DNA of 64,000 nucleotides from Emergomyces orientalis (lineage: Eukaryota; Ascomycota; Eurotiomycetes; Onygenales; Ajellomycetaceae), in contig MOWL01000004.1 of assembly GCA_002110485.1 (NCBI GenBank), positions 310,001-374,000 of the forward strand. The letters are read 5' to 3'. Below, piece after piece: positions 22,990 through 34,359 of the stretch. The translations under genes and the position numbers were made by a program. The number at the start of each line of letters is the position of its first letter. Position 1 is the stretch's first letter. The notes under the pieces were generated by a model that did no database searches, was not told the origin of the DNA, and saw only the letters and a list, made by a program, of their open reading frames with translations.

Positions 22990-24710
22990 ATGATTAGCGA
23001 AATCAACTTCGGCTACGCAGCCCTGCTTTTGATCCCGGGCCTTCTGGTTGCTTTTCCCTTGGTGAGAATTGTCAAGCAATTCTTCTACAATCGAAAGGTC
23101 AAGGCTGCCGGCGGCGTCCATGCTCCACCTTCTTCCAATAACCCTTTTACGCGTGAGTTGGCGTTTGTTACTCTCTCTCCCTTTTCTATAGGAGACAGAT
23201 AGAACCAAGAACCCTACCTGACAATACTCAAAGTTTTGAAATTCATGTTGGAGACCGCCAACGCGCTGAAGAAGAATAAATTGCTGGAAAATTACAATGA
23301 AAGTCTCGATGAATATGCAACTGTCGCATGCCCAAATTGCATGGAGATGAATTTTACGGGGCATCAACGTTACATACTTACCCGAGAACCAGAGCATGTC
23401 AAAACCGTCCTAACAGGAAAATTTGCGGACTATGGCAAAGGCACGGAGTTTCATGACCTGTGGTCTCCATTTCTTGGTGATAGTATTTTCACCACCGACG
23501 GCAAGCAGTGGTCGAACAGCAGAAACCTGATTCGACCCATGTTCATCAAAAACCGCGTCAGTGATTTGGAAATATTCGAACGACGCACACAGACCATGAT
23601 GGGCTTGTTTCCTCGTGCTGGGGAGACTTTTGACTTGATGAATCTATTTTATAGACTGACCATCGATGTCACGACAGAATTTTTACTTGGCCAAAGCATC
23701 AACAGTTTGGAATATCCAAGGGGGGACTTCGTGGATGCCTTTGAAGAAGTCCAAAGAATTCAGATGCTCATCACTACGATCGGGTAACTAATTTCTCTGG
23801 CTATTAGTCGTATCAAGAGGTGAAAACAGACGATGCTAAGATAATTTTTTCCATCCATAGTCCACTCCACCACTTCTACCCTAGAAAGTCCTATAAACGC
23901 GGCATCAAAGTAATCGACAATTTCGTCCTCCCCTTTGTCCGCAAAGCACTTGACCTTCCGGAAGACGAGCTGCAGAAGCTGAGCCGCTCTGAGCGTTCCT
24001 TCACCTTCCTGCACTCGCTTGCCCTGTTCACCCGCGACCCAAAAGTGATCCGTGACCAAATAGTCGCCGTCCTCCTCGCTGGCCGCGACACAACAGCCTC
24101 CACCCTCTCCTGGACTTTCTACGAGTTAGCCAACTACCCAAAAGTATACCGTAAACTTCGTGCCGAAGTCCTTGCCACACTGGGTGAAGACGGTATCCCC
24201 ACCTATGACGACTTGAAAACCATGAAATATCTCCGCAACACCATCAACGAGACCCTGCGTTTGTACCCAGCCGTGCCATTCAACATGCGTTCAGCACTTG
24301 CGGACACTACTTTGCCAACCGGGGGCGGTCCAAATGGTGATCTCCCCATCACTATCCTGAAAAATGATGTAATTATCTACTCGACGCTAGCGATGCAGCG
24401 ACGCGAGGACCTGTATCCGCCAGTGTCAGATAAGTTCGCGCACCCAGCCATCTTCTCACCTGAGCGCTGGGAGTCGTGGCAACCCAAGCCTTGGATGTAT
24501 GTGCCATTCAATGGGGGCCCAAGGATCTGCATCGGGCAGAATTTCGCTCTGGCGGAGATATCTTATGTTGTGGCAAGGATGGTGCAGAAGTATGAGCGGA
24601 TGGAGTACGCAGGGAACTGGGCGGGACAGGAATATCGGACGGAAATTGTTGGGTGTCCAGATCAGGGGGTTCCAGTGAGGTTCTTCGAACCGGGGAGCAA
24701 AGTCCAATAG
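22990..24710 (+). CDS. Cytochrome P450, CYP52/CYP539-like
   Basis: Three exons (22990-23152, 23210-23783, 23861-24710) give 528 aa. Residues about 6-26 form an N-terminal ER anchor. The I-helix shows AGRDTTAS, the K-helix ExxR is ETLRLYP, and the heme loop is FNGGPRICIG with the Cys ligand. The motif FLGDSIFTTDGKQWSNSRNLIRP is typical of the CYP52 clan of fatty-acid and n-alkane omega-hydroxylases. Intron 1 uses the acceptor CCAAG at 23209; nearer AGs meet a stop or break frame. A member of this group probably oxidises alkyl chains; the actual substrate cannot be told. No cluster of biosynthetic genes is adjacent. Confidence 0.93.
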
Positions 24711-25552
24711 ACGACAGTGGCTATTTGCTTTTGTCGGGGATTACATGATTAATCGAAGAGATATATTCCGGATGTACACATGGATGCGCACAAGGACGTA
24801 TATATAGTTATGTTTGATTAAATTAAACGAGAATGCCATGCTTGAATTTGTTAGACGTTCGGGATGCGATGTCGTATTCGCTGTTGTAGAGATTTCTTTC
24901 TCGTTTGCGACAGTCTTAGATTTTTGAAGCTTTCCCTCTTGTTGGCAGCATAGCAAGTGCCCTTTCAGACTAATATTCCTCCCGCTCAGCGCCAGCTCAT
25001 ACAAAAAATCTTCTTGTTCACACCATACTCGGGCACTTTGTCATTGATGGTAAGTCAATAAGGTCAGCTGGATTGTATGGTTGCTCAAAAGCTTGCTGGC
25101 AAGCTATTCGTTTCCTTGGATAACCCAATTTCTCACATCAACAAAAAACAAGAATTGAATGAGAAGCAAATCAGCACCGAAAAAAGCCTCACCAGGGCTT
25201 TTTTTCTTTTTTTCTTTTTGTAAAAAGGCCTTGGGCTAGAGGAAGCAATTTGATTTGATATCTGGAGCCAAATTTCCATGCTACCTCGATAAATGTTATA
25301 TACTTGGATCTTTTCGTTCCCTTCGGTTCGGTTCCGGTCTTAGGGCCGAAGTCAGGGGTTCTGAGGGGGACGGGACAATAACCGGCAACGGTGGGGTAAG
25401 AGGAGACCATCAAATAAAGCGCCACCCCACATACCCATACAAAATAAACCTGATATACCAAACCCTCAGAAAAGTAATATTTCCTTAGGGCAAATTTTGC
25501 AAGATCAGGGACACGAGAATAAAACGAAACGAGGTCGATATCAAAGGCATAA
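24711..25552. other. 842-bp intergenic region
   Basis: P450 3' flank and promoter of the dehydrogenase. It contains a T/C-rich patch near 25198-25221. No other gene is seen. Confidence 0.5.
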
Positions 25553-27046
25553 ATGGTTCGTTATCTCAAAACCGGCGCTGGGCTCGAAGCGGCCGGCAGT
25601 AGCACGGCAATCGATATACCGTCAATCGTTAGAGGTGTGATTAAAGAAATTCGGTCAAACGGTGATAGCGCTGTCCGTCAGTATTCTACAAAATTTGACC
25701 GCTGGGAACCAGCATCTTTCAAGCTTTCAAAAGAGGATATCCAAGCATCAATCGCAAAAGTCACAGAGCAAACGATTAAAGATATCAAACAGGCTCAAGC
25801 CAATGTCCGTGCATTTGCTTTGGCCCAGCGACATTCGATTTCCGATTTCGAAGTTGAGCTTCAGCCAGGGGTCCACCTAGGTCAAAGAAATATTCCGATC
25901 AGTTCAGTTGGAGCGTAGGTTCTAGCTCATAATCTCATACCCATACAAGCCAATTCTGCAACTGTACGCAATGTTGATATTCATCGCAACAGGTATATTC
26001 CAGGAGGGCGCTATCCGCTTCTTGCATCGGCTCACATGACAATCCTGACAGCAAAGGCTGCTGGAGTAGATCATGTAATTGCCTGCACACCTCCTATGAA
26101 TGGAGAGATCCCTAATGCTACCGTAGCTGCCATGCATCTGGCTGGTGCTGATGAGATATTGATTCTGGGAGGCGTTCAAGCAATCGCTGCTATGGCAGTC
26201 GGCACCGACTCAATTCGCAAAGTAGATTTTATTGCTGGCCCAGGAAACGCTTTTGTCGCGGAAGCAAAAAGACAACTCTTTGGAGAGATCGGTATTGACC
26301 TCTTTGCAGGCCCCACAGAAGTCCTCATCGTAGCGGATGAAAAAGCGGACCCATTTACAATCGCTACCGACCTCCTTTCGCAAGCTGAACATGGCCCCGA
26401 TTCTCCCGCTGTCCTTATCACAACGTCTGAAGATTCCGGAAGACAGGTGATTCGATATATTGATAGGCTCCTAGAGACGCTTTCTACTGCTGCAATTGCA
26501 AGTACATCATGGCGTTCATTTGGAGAAGTCGTGGTTGTGGATAATATCGATGAGGCATATGCTCTTACCGATGGCTATGCATATGAACACGTTCAGATCC
26601 TTACTGAACAGCCAAGAGAAGCGCTAGAGAAGATGAGAAACTACGGTGCCATTTTCCTGGGGGAGAAAACCTGCGTTTCATATGGAGACAAGGTATTTTC
26701 CTCCCCTGTCGCGCACCTCATTGAGGTTGGATCTTGGGCAAGTTCATTCAAAATACAAACGTACTAACAGAGCTGTACTCCTTAGGTGATTGGGACGAAC
26801 CATGTTCTCCCAACTCGAAAGGCAGCACGATATACTGGAGGACTCTGGGTCGGCAAATTCCTTCGAACGGTCACATATCAAGAAGTTAAATCTGAGGCGG
26901 CCAGCGGAGAGCTTGGTCGGTTATGCGGTAGAGCTGCACGAGCAGAGAATTTCGAAGGACATGCTCGCTCGGGTGATCTTCGAGCGTGCCAGTATCTGAA
27001 AGATCAGCATGATTGGATAGATCATGGGCGAACAGGGTCTGGATAG
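25553..27046 (+). CDS. Stand-alone histidinol-dehydrogenase-fold enzyme, HpsN-like
   Basis: Three exons (25553-25914, 25993-26692, 26786-27046) give 440 aa, a complete HisD-fold protein. GPGNAFVAEAKRQLFG, DLFAGPTEVLIVAD, a YEHVQ site (HisD: PEHLE), GTNHVLPT and FEGHARSGDLR are all present. In fungi the histidine-pathway HDH is normally the C-terminal part of trifunctional His4. This protein is separate, and its AYIPGGRYPLLASAHM segment resembles bacterial sulfopropanediol 3-dehydrogenase (HpsN) more than HisD, which as I recall it has AYPSSVLMN-type sequence there. So it may oxidise 2,3-dihydroxypropane-1-sulfonate or another diol with NAD rather than histidinol. The fold is certain; the substrate is inference. 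Confidence 0.85.
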
Positions 27047-28177
27047 TGTAGTAGTGAACCCGACCCGCGAAACCCGCCGGGTTTCGAACCGACTTTTCGA
27101 GTTTTTAGTTAAAGCCCAGGCCCGAGAACCCGTCTAAATTGGGGTTTTTTTTAGGCGCCTCAACCCGACCCGGCCCAGCAAAAAACAACACTAGGTCTAG
27201 AGGATAAACCGTCTGGGGGTACCACAAAATGGGAAGATCCGCAATTGCACGAAATAGCGAAGTTAATCGTATCCACTATCCTAGACATAATAATGTACCC
27301 GTTGATCACACAAAAGCTCGATCATAGATCGAGTGAAATTTCCCGTTTTGGTGAATATGCAAAGTCCTACTAGTTTCAATGATGCTTTTAATCGGTATCA
27401 ATGGCGACTTTAGGTGGAACTATGCAACATCGTTTGGCTAAATATCAAACCACACGGATATCACCTGCAACTCGGACACGCTGAAGACAAGAAGACCGGG
27501 AGCTGTCCGGGTTCATGCTGATGGATGATGTTAATATATCGCCTTCCCATGGCGGCACAAGCGATGCCAAGACTGCAGGGGTCCAGATTAGTTAGTTAGT
27601 TTAGCTAATGTCTGCATAATCAAGCTGTTTCAATTCCAACGTCCAGGGATAAGAACCCTAAACACATCACAACCCATGGCCATAACGAATTGTTAAATAC
27701 CTTCAATCCCCCTTCCATATGCCCGTCAATTAATCTCCACTACAGTTTACGCCTTTTATCGTGCCGTCTACGTGCTAAGGAGACGCCTCGACCAAAGGCA
27801 TTCGGAGGCAGCGGATCCGGATCGACGTTCCTGGCCTAGCGCTCCCGAATACTGGTGATTTCTCCAGCATCTCAGAAGAAACTGCCTCACCAACAAAATC
27901 TGGAGTCCCAGAACCCATTCCTCTCACTCTACGCCAATCTTGTGGGCTTATATATCCGGTCCCATTTATTTGAGAATTGTTCTCAGATCGTTGTATAGCA
28001 TTCCGATACCTCGACCTTTCTTTCTCTCCATGGAAATGTGGAAATGAGAGCCTGTTCGTAAAACCTACACCCATTGAGTCGCATTGTACGACGACGGTGT
28101 TGTTGAAAAACTACAACGTACCTAAACGGGAAACCCGAAAATTTCAGTGACGATAAAGAATTAACAGCAGAAATAAT
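27047..28177. other. 1.1-kb intergenic region with a GC-rich ACCCG-repeat island
   Basis: Positions 27057-27180 are rich in ACCCG/CCCGAC words and include the inverted repeat GAAACCCGCCGGGTTTC. The remainder has no supportable gene. A 99-codon minus ORF at 27775-28074 has no recognisable domain. Confidence 0.5.
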
Positions 28178-29316
28178 ATGTGGCTCACGTCGTTCATTCT
28201 CGACTATGGGGCGCCAGTTTTGTACGCACGCCATCAGCCCTCCAAATTTTCCACTGGATGCAAACTCTGACTAAAATGGCGTTTCCGCAGCCTCGTACTC
28301 TCGCCCCTAACGTCATATTCGGATCAAATATATAGCATACATAGGACGAAAAGCTCTGCTGGATTTTCGTTGGATATCCCCTTGATAATGCTGGTTGCCT
28401 CAATATTAAAGTGCGTTCGCCTTCCCCTTTGTGGCCCCTCCCTTCCCCCTTGGTCCATAAAAAGACCCCACGGCATCCAGACCTTCGTTTTCCGCCCTAT
28501 CTAACGAATTTGCCATTATTTCAGAGTGTTCTACTGGTTTGGCGCCCACTACTCGAATGCGCTACTCTTCCAAGCAATCATCATGATTGGCGTACAATTG
28601 GTTTTGTTAAAAGTGGCCTTGGATAATCGTGCGCCAGTTGGAATAAGAGACGGGATTGAACATGCGCCGTTCAGCGGCCAAGCAGCAGGAATCCTGGGGA
28701 CGGGCTTTTCGAGGCCGTATAACTTTTGGCAGTGGAGGGCTAACCGACCGTACCTACTCCCCCCCGCTCCCCCAGCCCAGGATCTGAGGTTTTCTGAATT
28801 CTTGGACAACCGATGATCAATACCTTGGTTGTAGTTTATTGCTAACGCACGCACACCTCGATAATATACAGATACTGGACTTTTCTCTCCTACTTCGCTG
28901 CATCCCTATTCGTTATCCACGTCCTGTTCCGCCCCATTTCACGGTCGGAGCACTACATCGCATTCTTGGGTTTTGCAGGCCTTGGCGTTGAAGCCTTCCT
29001 TCCCGTGCCACAGATAATCTCCAACCAGCGCGCGCAATCATGTAAGGGTTTCCGGGTCTCCGTGCTCGGGTCATGGATTCTCGGAGACGCGATGAAAATG
29101 GGCTACTTCTTTTTCAGCGGCGATTCCGTCCCCTGGGCTTTCAAGTTTTGTGGGATTTTGCAATGCTGTTGTGACTGCTATCTTGGAGTACAATACTGGA
29201 TGTTCGGGGATGGGATTCCGATGAAACCTGATATTGAGAAGGTAGGCACCGCTAATGGGTTTGAGCATGGTGATGATAGATGGGGTATGAAGGCTGTTGA
29301 TGTACGATTGTCATAA
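28178..29316 (+). CDS. PQ-loop repeat membrane protein (Any1/PQLC1-like)
   Basis: Four exons (28178-28221, 28291-28410, 28525-28749, 28872-29316) give 277 aa. The first PQ-loop-like block is LSPLTSYSDQIYSIHRTKSSAGFS, the second VEAFLPVPQIISNQRAQSCKGFR. Several hydrophobic segments surround them. The order matches the eukaryotic PQLC1/SLC66A2 family, represented in yeast by YMR010W (Any1), a Golgi/endosome protein that antagonises phospholipid flippases. Exon 1 is only 44 nt, but the GTACGC donor and GCAG acceptor keep phase. Placement in the family is good; the exact role is inferred. Confidence 0.86.
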
Positions 29317-29817
29317 AGGGGCATGTTATAACTAACTTGTGGGAACATATCTGCATTGTGGCTGGCTGTTTTATATGTTGGCATGATGATACTCGTTGAT
29401 AGACCTGGCGTTCTTTTTCCATTTGTCCCATTCTGCCTATAATGTTGAACGTTTTGTAGACCGATATCGAATTTAATTATCATATTTTCCTTGATTAGAT
29501 GTCATAAAAACTAGCTACATGGCTGTCCCCCATCAAGATTCTGATCCTCAAATAACCCTTGTACATGCAGCTTAAATCTCTCGGGCAACAAATCTGTACC
29601 ATGGCACCAGGTACTTGCTAAGGGAGAAGGCCGCCTAACATAAATGATGTCCCGGAGAAACCAATTTCGTAATCTTGAAATTCAACCTCATCGTAAAATA
29701 TGGCGACCATTTTTCTGATGAGGGAAGAATCTGGGTCCGTCCTTGGAAATCATTAGCATGGTTCTAAGAGCAATTAACTCAATGATAAAGAGTAAAAATA
29801 TATTCCTACTTGGGTTC
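29317..29817. other. 501-bp convergent intergenic region
   Basis: 3' flanks of the PQ-loop gene and the SRR1-like remnant. No other feature seen. Confidence 0.5.
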
Positions 29818-30793
29818 CTAGGTCGTTTCCCTTTCAATTGTATCCCATATCACCGTAACCGGTAGAGCAATGTCGAGCACAACTTGTTTGACAGGCTCGT
29901 TGGATGCAAATGAAAGCACTGCGGTTGAATCATCCGTCATTAAAAACCCGTCCGCGCCATCAACAACACACATGCCGAATTTCGCTAAAATTGACCTATC
30001 AGTATCCGTGTAACCTGGTCCTGCAGGCAGCACGGTATCATCCCGGCATCACTATCTTTCCGTTGGCTCTGCCAAACATCAAGTAGCATCAGAACCAGTG
30101 CATGCTGATTGATGGAAGCCGGTGCAAAAAAGCGGGTAGGGGAGCCGGACTCGTCTCTTTTGAAACCGCAGAGAGTGGCAATCGAAAAACCAACAATCTT
30201 GTTGGTTTTGCGTAAGTTGTAATTACTTTTGACTAATTCCGTAATAGCCAATCTTAAGCGCTTATAAGCTGGTGTCTCTTCCCAGATCGGCAGATTCCAT
30301 CTGAAATAACTCTCAACATCCCCAGTGGGTTGGGCAACGAAAGCGGCAGCAATTCTCCGGTGGCTTTATTTTGTAATAGAGTGGGATGGTTCAACAACTA
30401 GGGGCCAGTAGGCATGGGCTGCCATCATATAAAAAATTGGGTCTCTGAGGTCCTGCGGCAGAACGTATCGAGCTTCCGGCTCTTGGCTTCATCATTGCCA
30501 TCCCTGGAATTGAGTTAACTATCCAGCATTGAACAAAGGGGAGAAATAAGAGAGAAATAGCATACAAAATGAAATGATAATTGGGAGGATATTCGTTGTT
30601 TGGCTTCCATAGATCCAAAATCTTTAATTCGCCCAATGGTGACTTGGAAATCGACTCTCACACCATCGAGTCCCTGCACCGAGACTATGTCGACTAGTCC
30701 ATGGGCTGCCCTTTTGACCTGCTTGTCGATCTTGCGAATGTCATCTTTAATGAATACCGGAGGATAATTGAGATACCGGGAATTGATTTCCAT
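29818..30793 (-). pseudogene. SRR1-like domain gene, apparently broken
   Basis: Three coding-like blocks follow in order on the minus strand. The first is an N-terminal part from 30793 (MEINSRYLNYPPVFIKDD…). The middle block is DPIFYMMAAHAYWPLVVEPS … FRWNLPIWEETPAYKRL. The C-terminal block GPGYTDTDRSILAKFGMCVV … LALPVTVIW-like matches the end of fungal SRR1-like domains (a GYTD-D…LG motif, then a V-W end). A TAA at 30368-30366 lies in the middle block's frame. The middle and last blocks are one base out of phase near 30035 without room for an intron. A 46-nt GTATGC…ATAG intron could join the first two blocks but meets TGA TGA. The gene probably no longer makes a full protein. The family name is moderately sure. 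Confidence 0.55.
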
Positions 30794-31294
30794 ATTTGAT
30801 CTCCGAATGGCTTTTGGCTGTTCTTGTTTGTATCTTCATCCTGGCGAACGGAGCGGGCAAAGAAGGCTGTGGTAAATTTTTTTCACCTTCATATTGTAGA
30901 CTAATTGCAGCCGTTGGCCAAATGATATATGCACGCTTTAAACCCATTGTAAAGTAAGTGAAGCCAGAGTATTCGGGGACGTATGGGCGTGTTGAACAAT
31001 ATATATACACCAGAGATTGAAGAGAACGGAAATATAAGATAAGCGAATGTTTTGATGCCGAAGACCTGCATATGTATGTGGTTTTCGAGTAAGCTTAATT
31101 AGAGTTAAGGCTAATGCGGAACTAACCTAGGTTCCACCCATGATGCCCCGCGGTTAGTTCCACCTCAACTCAACATCAAACATTACATCAGCTGCATTAA
31201 AACATCGTCACTGTCAATACTTACATGCGGAGGAACTCCCCGAAACCCCTTCAGCCCCATCTCGCTGGCACGAAGACACTCTGCATCGAAAATC
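30794..31294. promoter_or_regulatory. Divergent region between SRR1-like remnant and Ca3427-like gene
   Basis: It holds the promoter of the intact plus-strand gene and the former promoter of the remnant. A TATATATA word is near 31001-31007. No specific regulatory site is identified. Confidence 0.35.
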
Positions 31295-32484
31295 ATGGCT
31301 TCATCGGAGGACACTATAAGGATTGGCTATGTACCAGGTAAGGTCCCATTGTTGCGGATAGATTGCGAATGCCGAAAATATCACCAAATGGCCAAACATC
31401 CAGCCTCGTACACCGTGCTAATACTGTCCAATTAAATGCGCAGAACACTATCTAGCGCCTCTTCATCTTGCCCTCAAGTCGGCCATTGCCTCCCTTCCAT
31501 TCAAAGTGACCATCAAGCCGTTTCCTTCTGGGACGGGACACATGATAACCTCCCTTCGCGAAAATGAAATCGATATCGGTATCGGGCTAACTGAGGGCTG
31601 GATAGCCGGGTTAGTTGGCAAGCCCCAGCTGGAAAAGGGCGACGTAGATGGGGGGTACAAAATGGTAGGACAATGGGTGGAAACGCCACTGAGATGGGCG
31701 ATCGTGACAGGCAGAAATCGAAACGAGATTAACGGTGTGAACGACTTGAAAGGGGGACGAGTCGGAGTCAGCCGTTTAGGGAGGTTAGTAGTAGCTTACT
31801 GTTTCGAAATCTCATTTGCCACAGCTGTGTTGGTTAATCCCAGTACCACGGTTTGCTAACAAACGATGCTTTTCTAGCGGCTCTCACATCATGTCTTTTG
31901 TTCTAGCCCAACAACAGAACTGGTCATCAACATCTTCACCTCTTAGTTCCGTTATCCTGGGGCCTTTTCCATCCCTTCGAGATGGAGTTACCGGCGGTAA
32001 TCCTGCGGCCCCGGATGGACCTCCAGCGCCATCTGCCGATTTCTTCATGTGGGAACAATTCACTACAAAGCCAGCCTTCCACCCATCAGAATCAAACCCG
32101 AACCCACCTCTAAAGAAAATTGGGGAGATTTTTACTCCCTGGCCGTCGTGGCACATTGCTGCTTCAGCTTCCACATTTCCTTCTCCAGCAAACGATGCCC
32201 GGCTCTCCCAACTTTTCGAGGCATTGGATAATGGCATTTCTGTCTTCGAAGCCGATAAAGAGCATGTAGTCAAATTATTGGGCACTGGGGAGTTAGGTTG
32301 CACGTACAATGAAGCTGATGCAAGGGAATGGCTCAAGGATGTGCAGTTTGTGAAGGGTGGGACGAGAGGTGTTGATAAGTCTGTTGTTGGTGGGGTAATC
32401 GACATTCTCAAAATCGCAGATGTTGTGCCGATGGATATTGGAAACAATGATGCTATTGAGAGAGTTGTGGGCATCTTCAAATAG
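31295..32484 (+). CDS. Ca3427-like periplasmic-binding-protein-fold protein
   Basis: Three exons (31295-31337, 31444-31783, 31878-32484) give 329 aa with no signal peptide. The N-terminus IRIGYVPEHYLAPLHLAL is the start of a type II binding-protein lobe. GTGHMITSLRENEIDIGIGLTEGW is the ligand-loop pattern of ABC-type nitrate/sulfonate/thiamine-precursor binding proteins, and SRLGSGSHIM starts the second lobe. The family is known from Candida albicans Ca3427, a cytosolic fungal protein with this fold; its ligand is not established to my knowledge. The gene is intact although its neighbours on both sides are decayed. No transporter gene is adjacent, so a sensor or carrier role is only speculation. 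Confidence 0.85.
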
Positions 32485-33409
32485 GTACGCAAGGAAGTTT
32501 CCTTCAAAAATTTTGTTTTGAACGAGGCGAACCTGCATATATTTCTTCACTTACTCCCGGACCGTTTCTTACGACGTGTCTGAACCTTTCAATTCGCGTG
32601 CGTATAAACTCTGAACTAAAAAAGACGAAGAAGAAAATGGAAACAGGAAACCTTCGACTAAGAAATCAATCAATTTCCCGTGAGAATGGTCTTTCGCTCA
32701 CCTCGACAATGGCCATAAATATCGAAACATTCTAGCGTCCAATATCTATAAGCTATTTATGAAGTTGCAAGCCATCAAATTCTCTCACAACCTTAGCCCA
32801 TCGAGTCTTTTGCTGCATTAATCCATGGCGCTCTGCAGAGTTCCCGATATCTGCCTCTTTAAACACTAAGCAGTGTATTGATTAGTTTAACAACCGCGGT
32901 GGCTTTTTAAAGCATACTCCGGAAATGGAAGTCAGTTAATTAGGACTTTTAATTGGCTACCCCGGCCTCATGGTTGTAAAAGATCCATCCGTGGATGCAT
33001 TTGGCCGTCTGTCATAGCTTCCCAAATATAGCTATCACTCCTCGGTTCTTGTCCTTTCCGCAGCCATTTACAGAGAATCCCAATGATGAACGCTGTCCAC
33101 GACAATTTTGAATGAGTACCTCCGACCTGGGAAAGCTACATATCACTTTAGCTCCCGCCATCATTTCCCTTCTGATTTCCTTTTCCGTTGGCCTGCCTTG
33201 TGGCCTGGCTCTGGGATATGAGTGCATTTCATCTACCGCGCGGCCTAGACTTAGTGTTGGGTGTTTCTTTTCCCTTCACTATCTACGCCGCTACATATGT
33301 AGGTATTTATAAGGCCCGATGTTTCCATATGGCATATACCTATCCCCAATGCAGGCTCAAGAGAGGTGTGTACTCGGCCTGGCGCTACGCCTGTTACGTT
33401 CCTACTCCA
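32485..33409. other. 925-bp intergenic region
   Basis: 3' flank of the Ca3427-like gene and the former promoter of the GH16 remnant. Short ORFs without domains only. Confidence 0.45.
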
Positions 33410-34359
33410 ATGGCTCTTCTTATTACCGTTTTCCTTTTTCTACTCTTGCCCCGGGTTATAAGAGCATATGCCCTGGTTGATCACTATCCAAATGATTTAT
33501 TTGCAGACTTCTGGGGCGGCTCCAGATCCCACGAAAGGCCACGTCAAATACCTTGCAGAGTGTCACGCACGCTACGCCCGCCTAGTGATGGAGGAGACCA
33601 TATACGGCTATCCCGTCGGCCACTTGGGCGGTGACTACACTAATGTCACCCCGAAGGGCCGGCCCAGCGTCCGATAGCAAGCAAAAGCCCTATAATCAAA
33701 GCCTTGTAATTGCTGATTTCCTACACATGCCCAACTCGACATGCGGCACTTGGCCTGCGTTCTGGATGGCTAGACCCTCGTGGCCCACGACGGGAGAAAT
33801 CGACATATACGAAGGCATCCATTTAAACTCTCGCAATGGCATGGCCTTGCACACAGGCCCCGACTGCACTATATCCAGGAAAAACAACTTTGCGGGAATA
33901 TCAAAACTTCAAATCTCGATATCAATGCCCCAGGCCAATATATCAACCAGGGTTGCCCGATCGTGTCAGATGACCCGTGCTCGTACGGGCGCGGGGTGAA
34001 CAGTATAGGCGGTAGTGTCTGCGCAACGCTGTGGACAACACGCGCAATCAGAATTTGGTTCTTTCGCCGCGACCAGATTCCAGAGGATATTTCAAACGGC
34101 CACCTGAACCCCGAACCGTGGGATGTTACACCCGCTGTAGTTTTTGAAGGACGTTGTAGATTTGATAAGAGATTCGCGGACTTGAAAATTGTGATTGACG
34201 TTTGGTGGGGAATGGGCTTGGGGATGTATGGGCGATTACCGGTTGGTAGTATCGCATGCCATGAGTTGTGAGGATTACGTTACTAATAATCCGGCGGCGT
34301 TTAAGGACTCCCTCTGGGCAGTTAGATATATCAAAGCTTCTAGCAGGGCTGCTACATAA
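33410..34359 (+). pseudogene. GH16 endo-beta-1,3(4)-glucanase pseudogene
   Basis: The start at 33410 encodes a convincing signal peptide (MALLITVFLFLLLPRVIRAY). It is followed by family segments in order: GAAPDPTKGHVKYL, DYTNVTPKGRPSVR, SLVIADFLHMPNSTCGTWPAFW, the catalytic motif GEIDIYEG, and the C-terminal CEDYVTNNPAAFKDSLW. They lie in different frames. Shifts are needed near 33510, 33670, 33885 and 34200, and no intron signals fit. The intact form would be a secreted glucanase acting on fungal or cereal-type beta-glucan. The catalytic Glu-Asp-Glu box is intact at the DNA level, but translation would stop early. The last family codons end at a TAA at 34357. Confidence 0.82.

Noticed and set aside
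27080..27105. Minus-strand GGTTCGAAACC resembling a tRNA T-loop
   Set aside because: Part of the ACCCG-repeat inverted repeat; no cloverleaf can be drawn upstream.
27775..28074. 99-codon minus-strand ORF upstream of the PQ-loop gene
   Set aside because: No recognisable domain, no supporting splice structure, and the composition is not convincing; could be chance.
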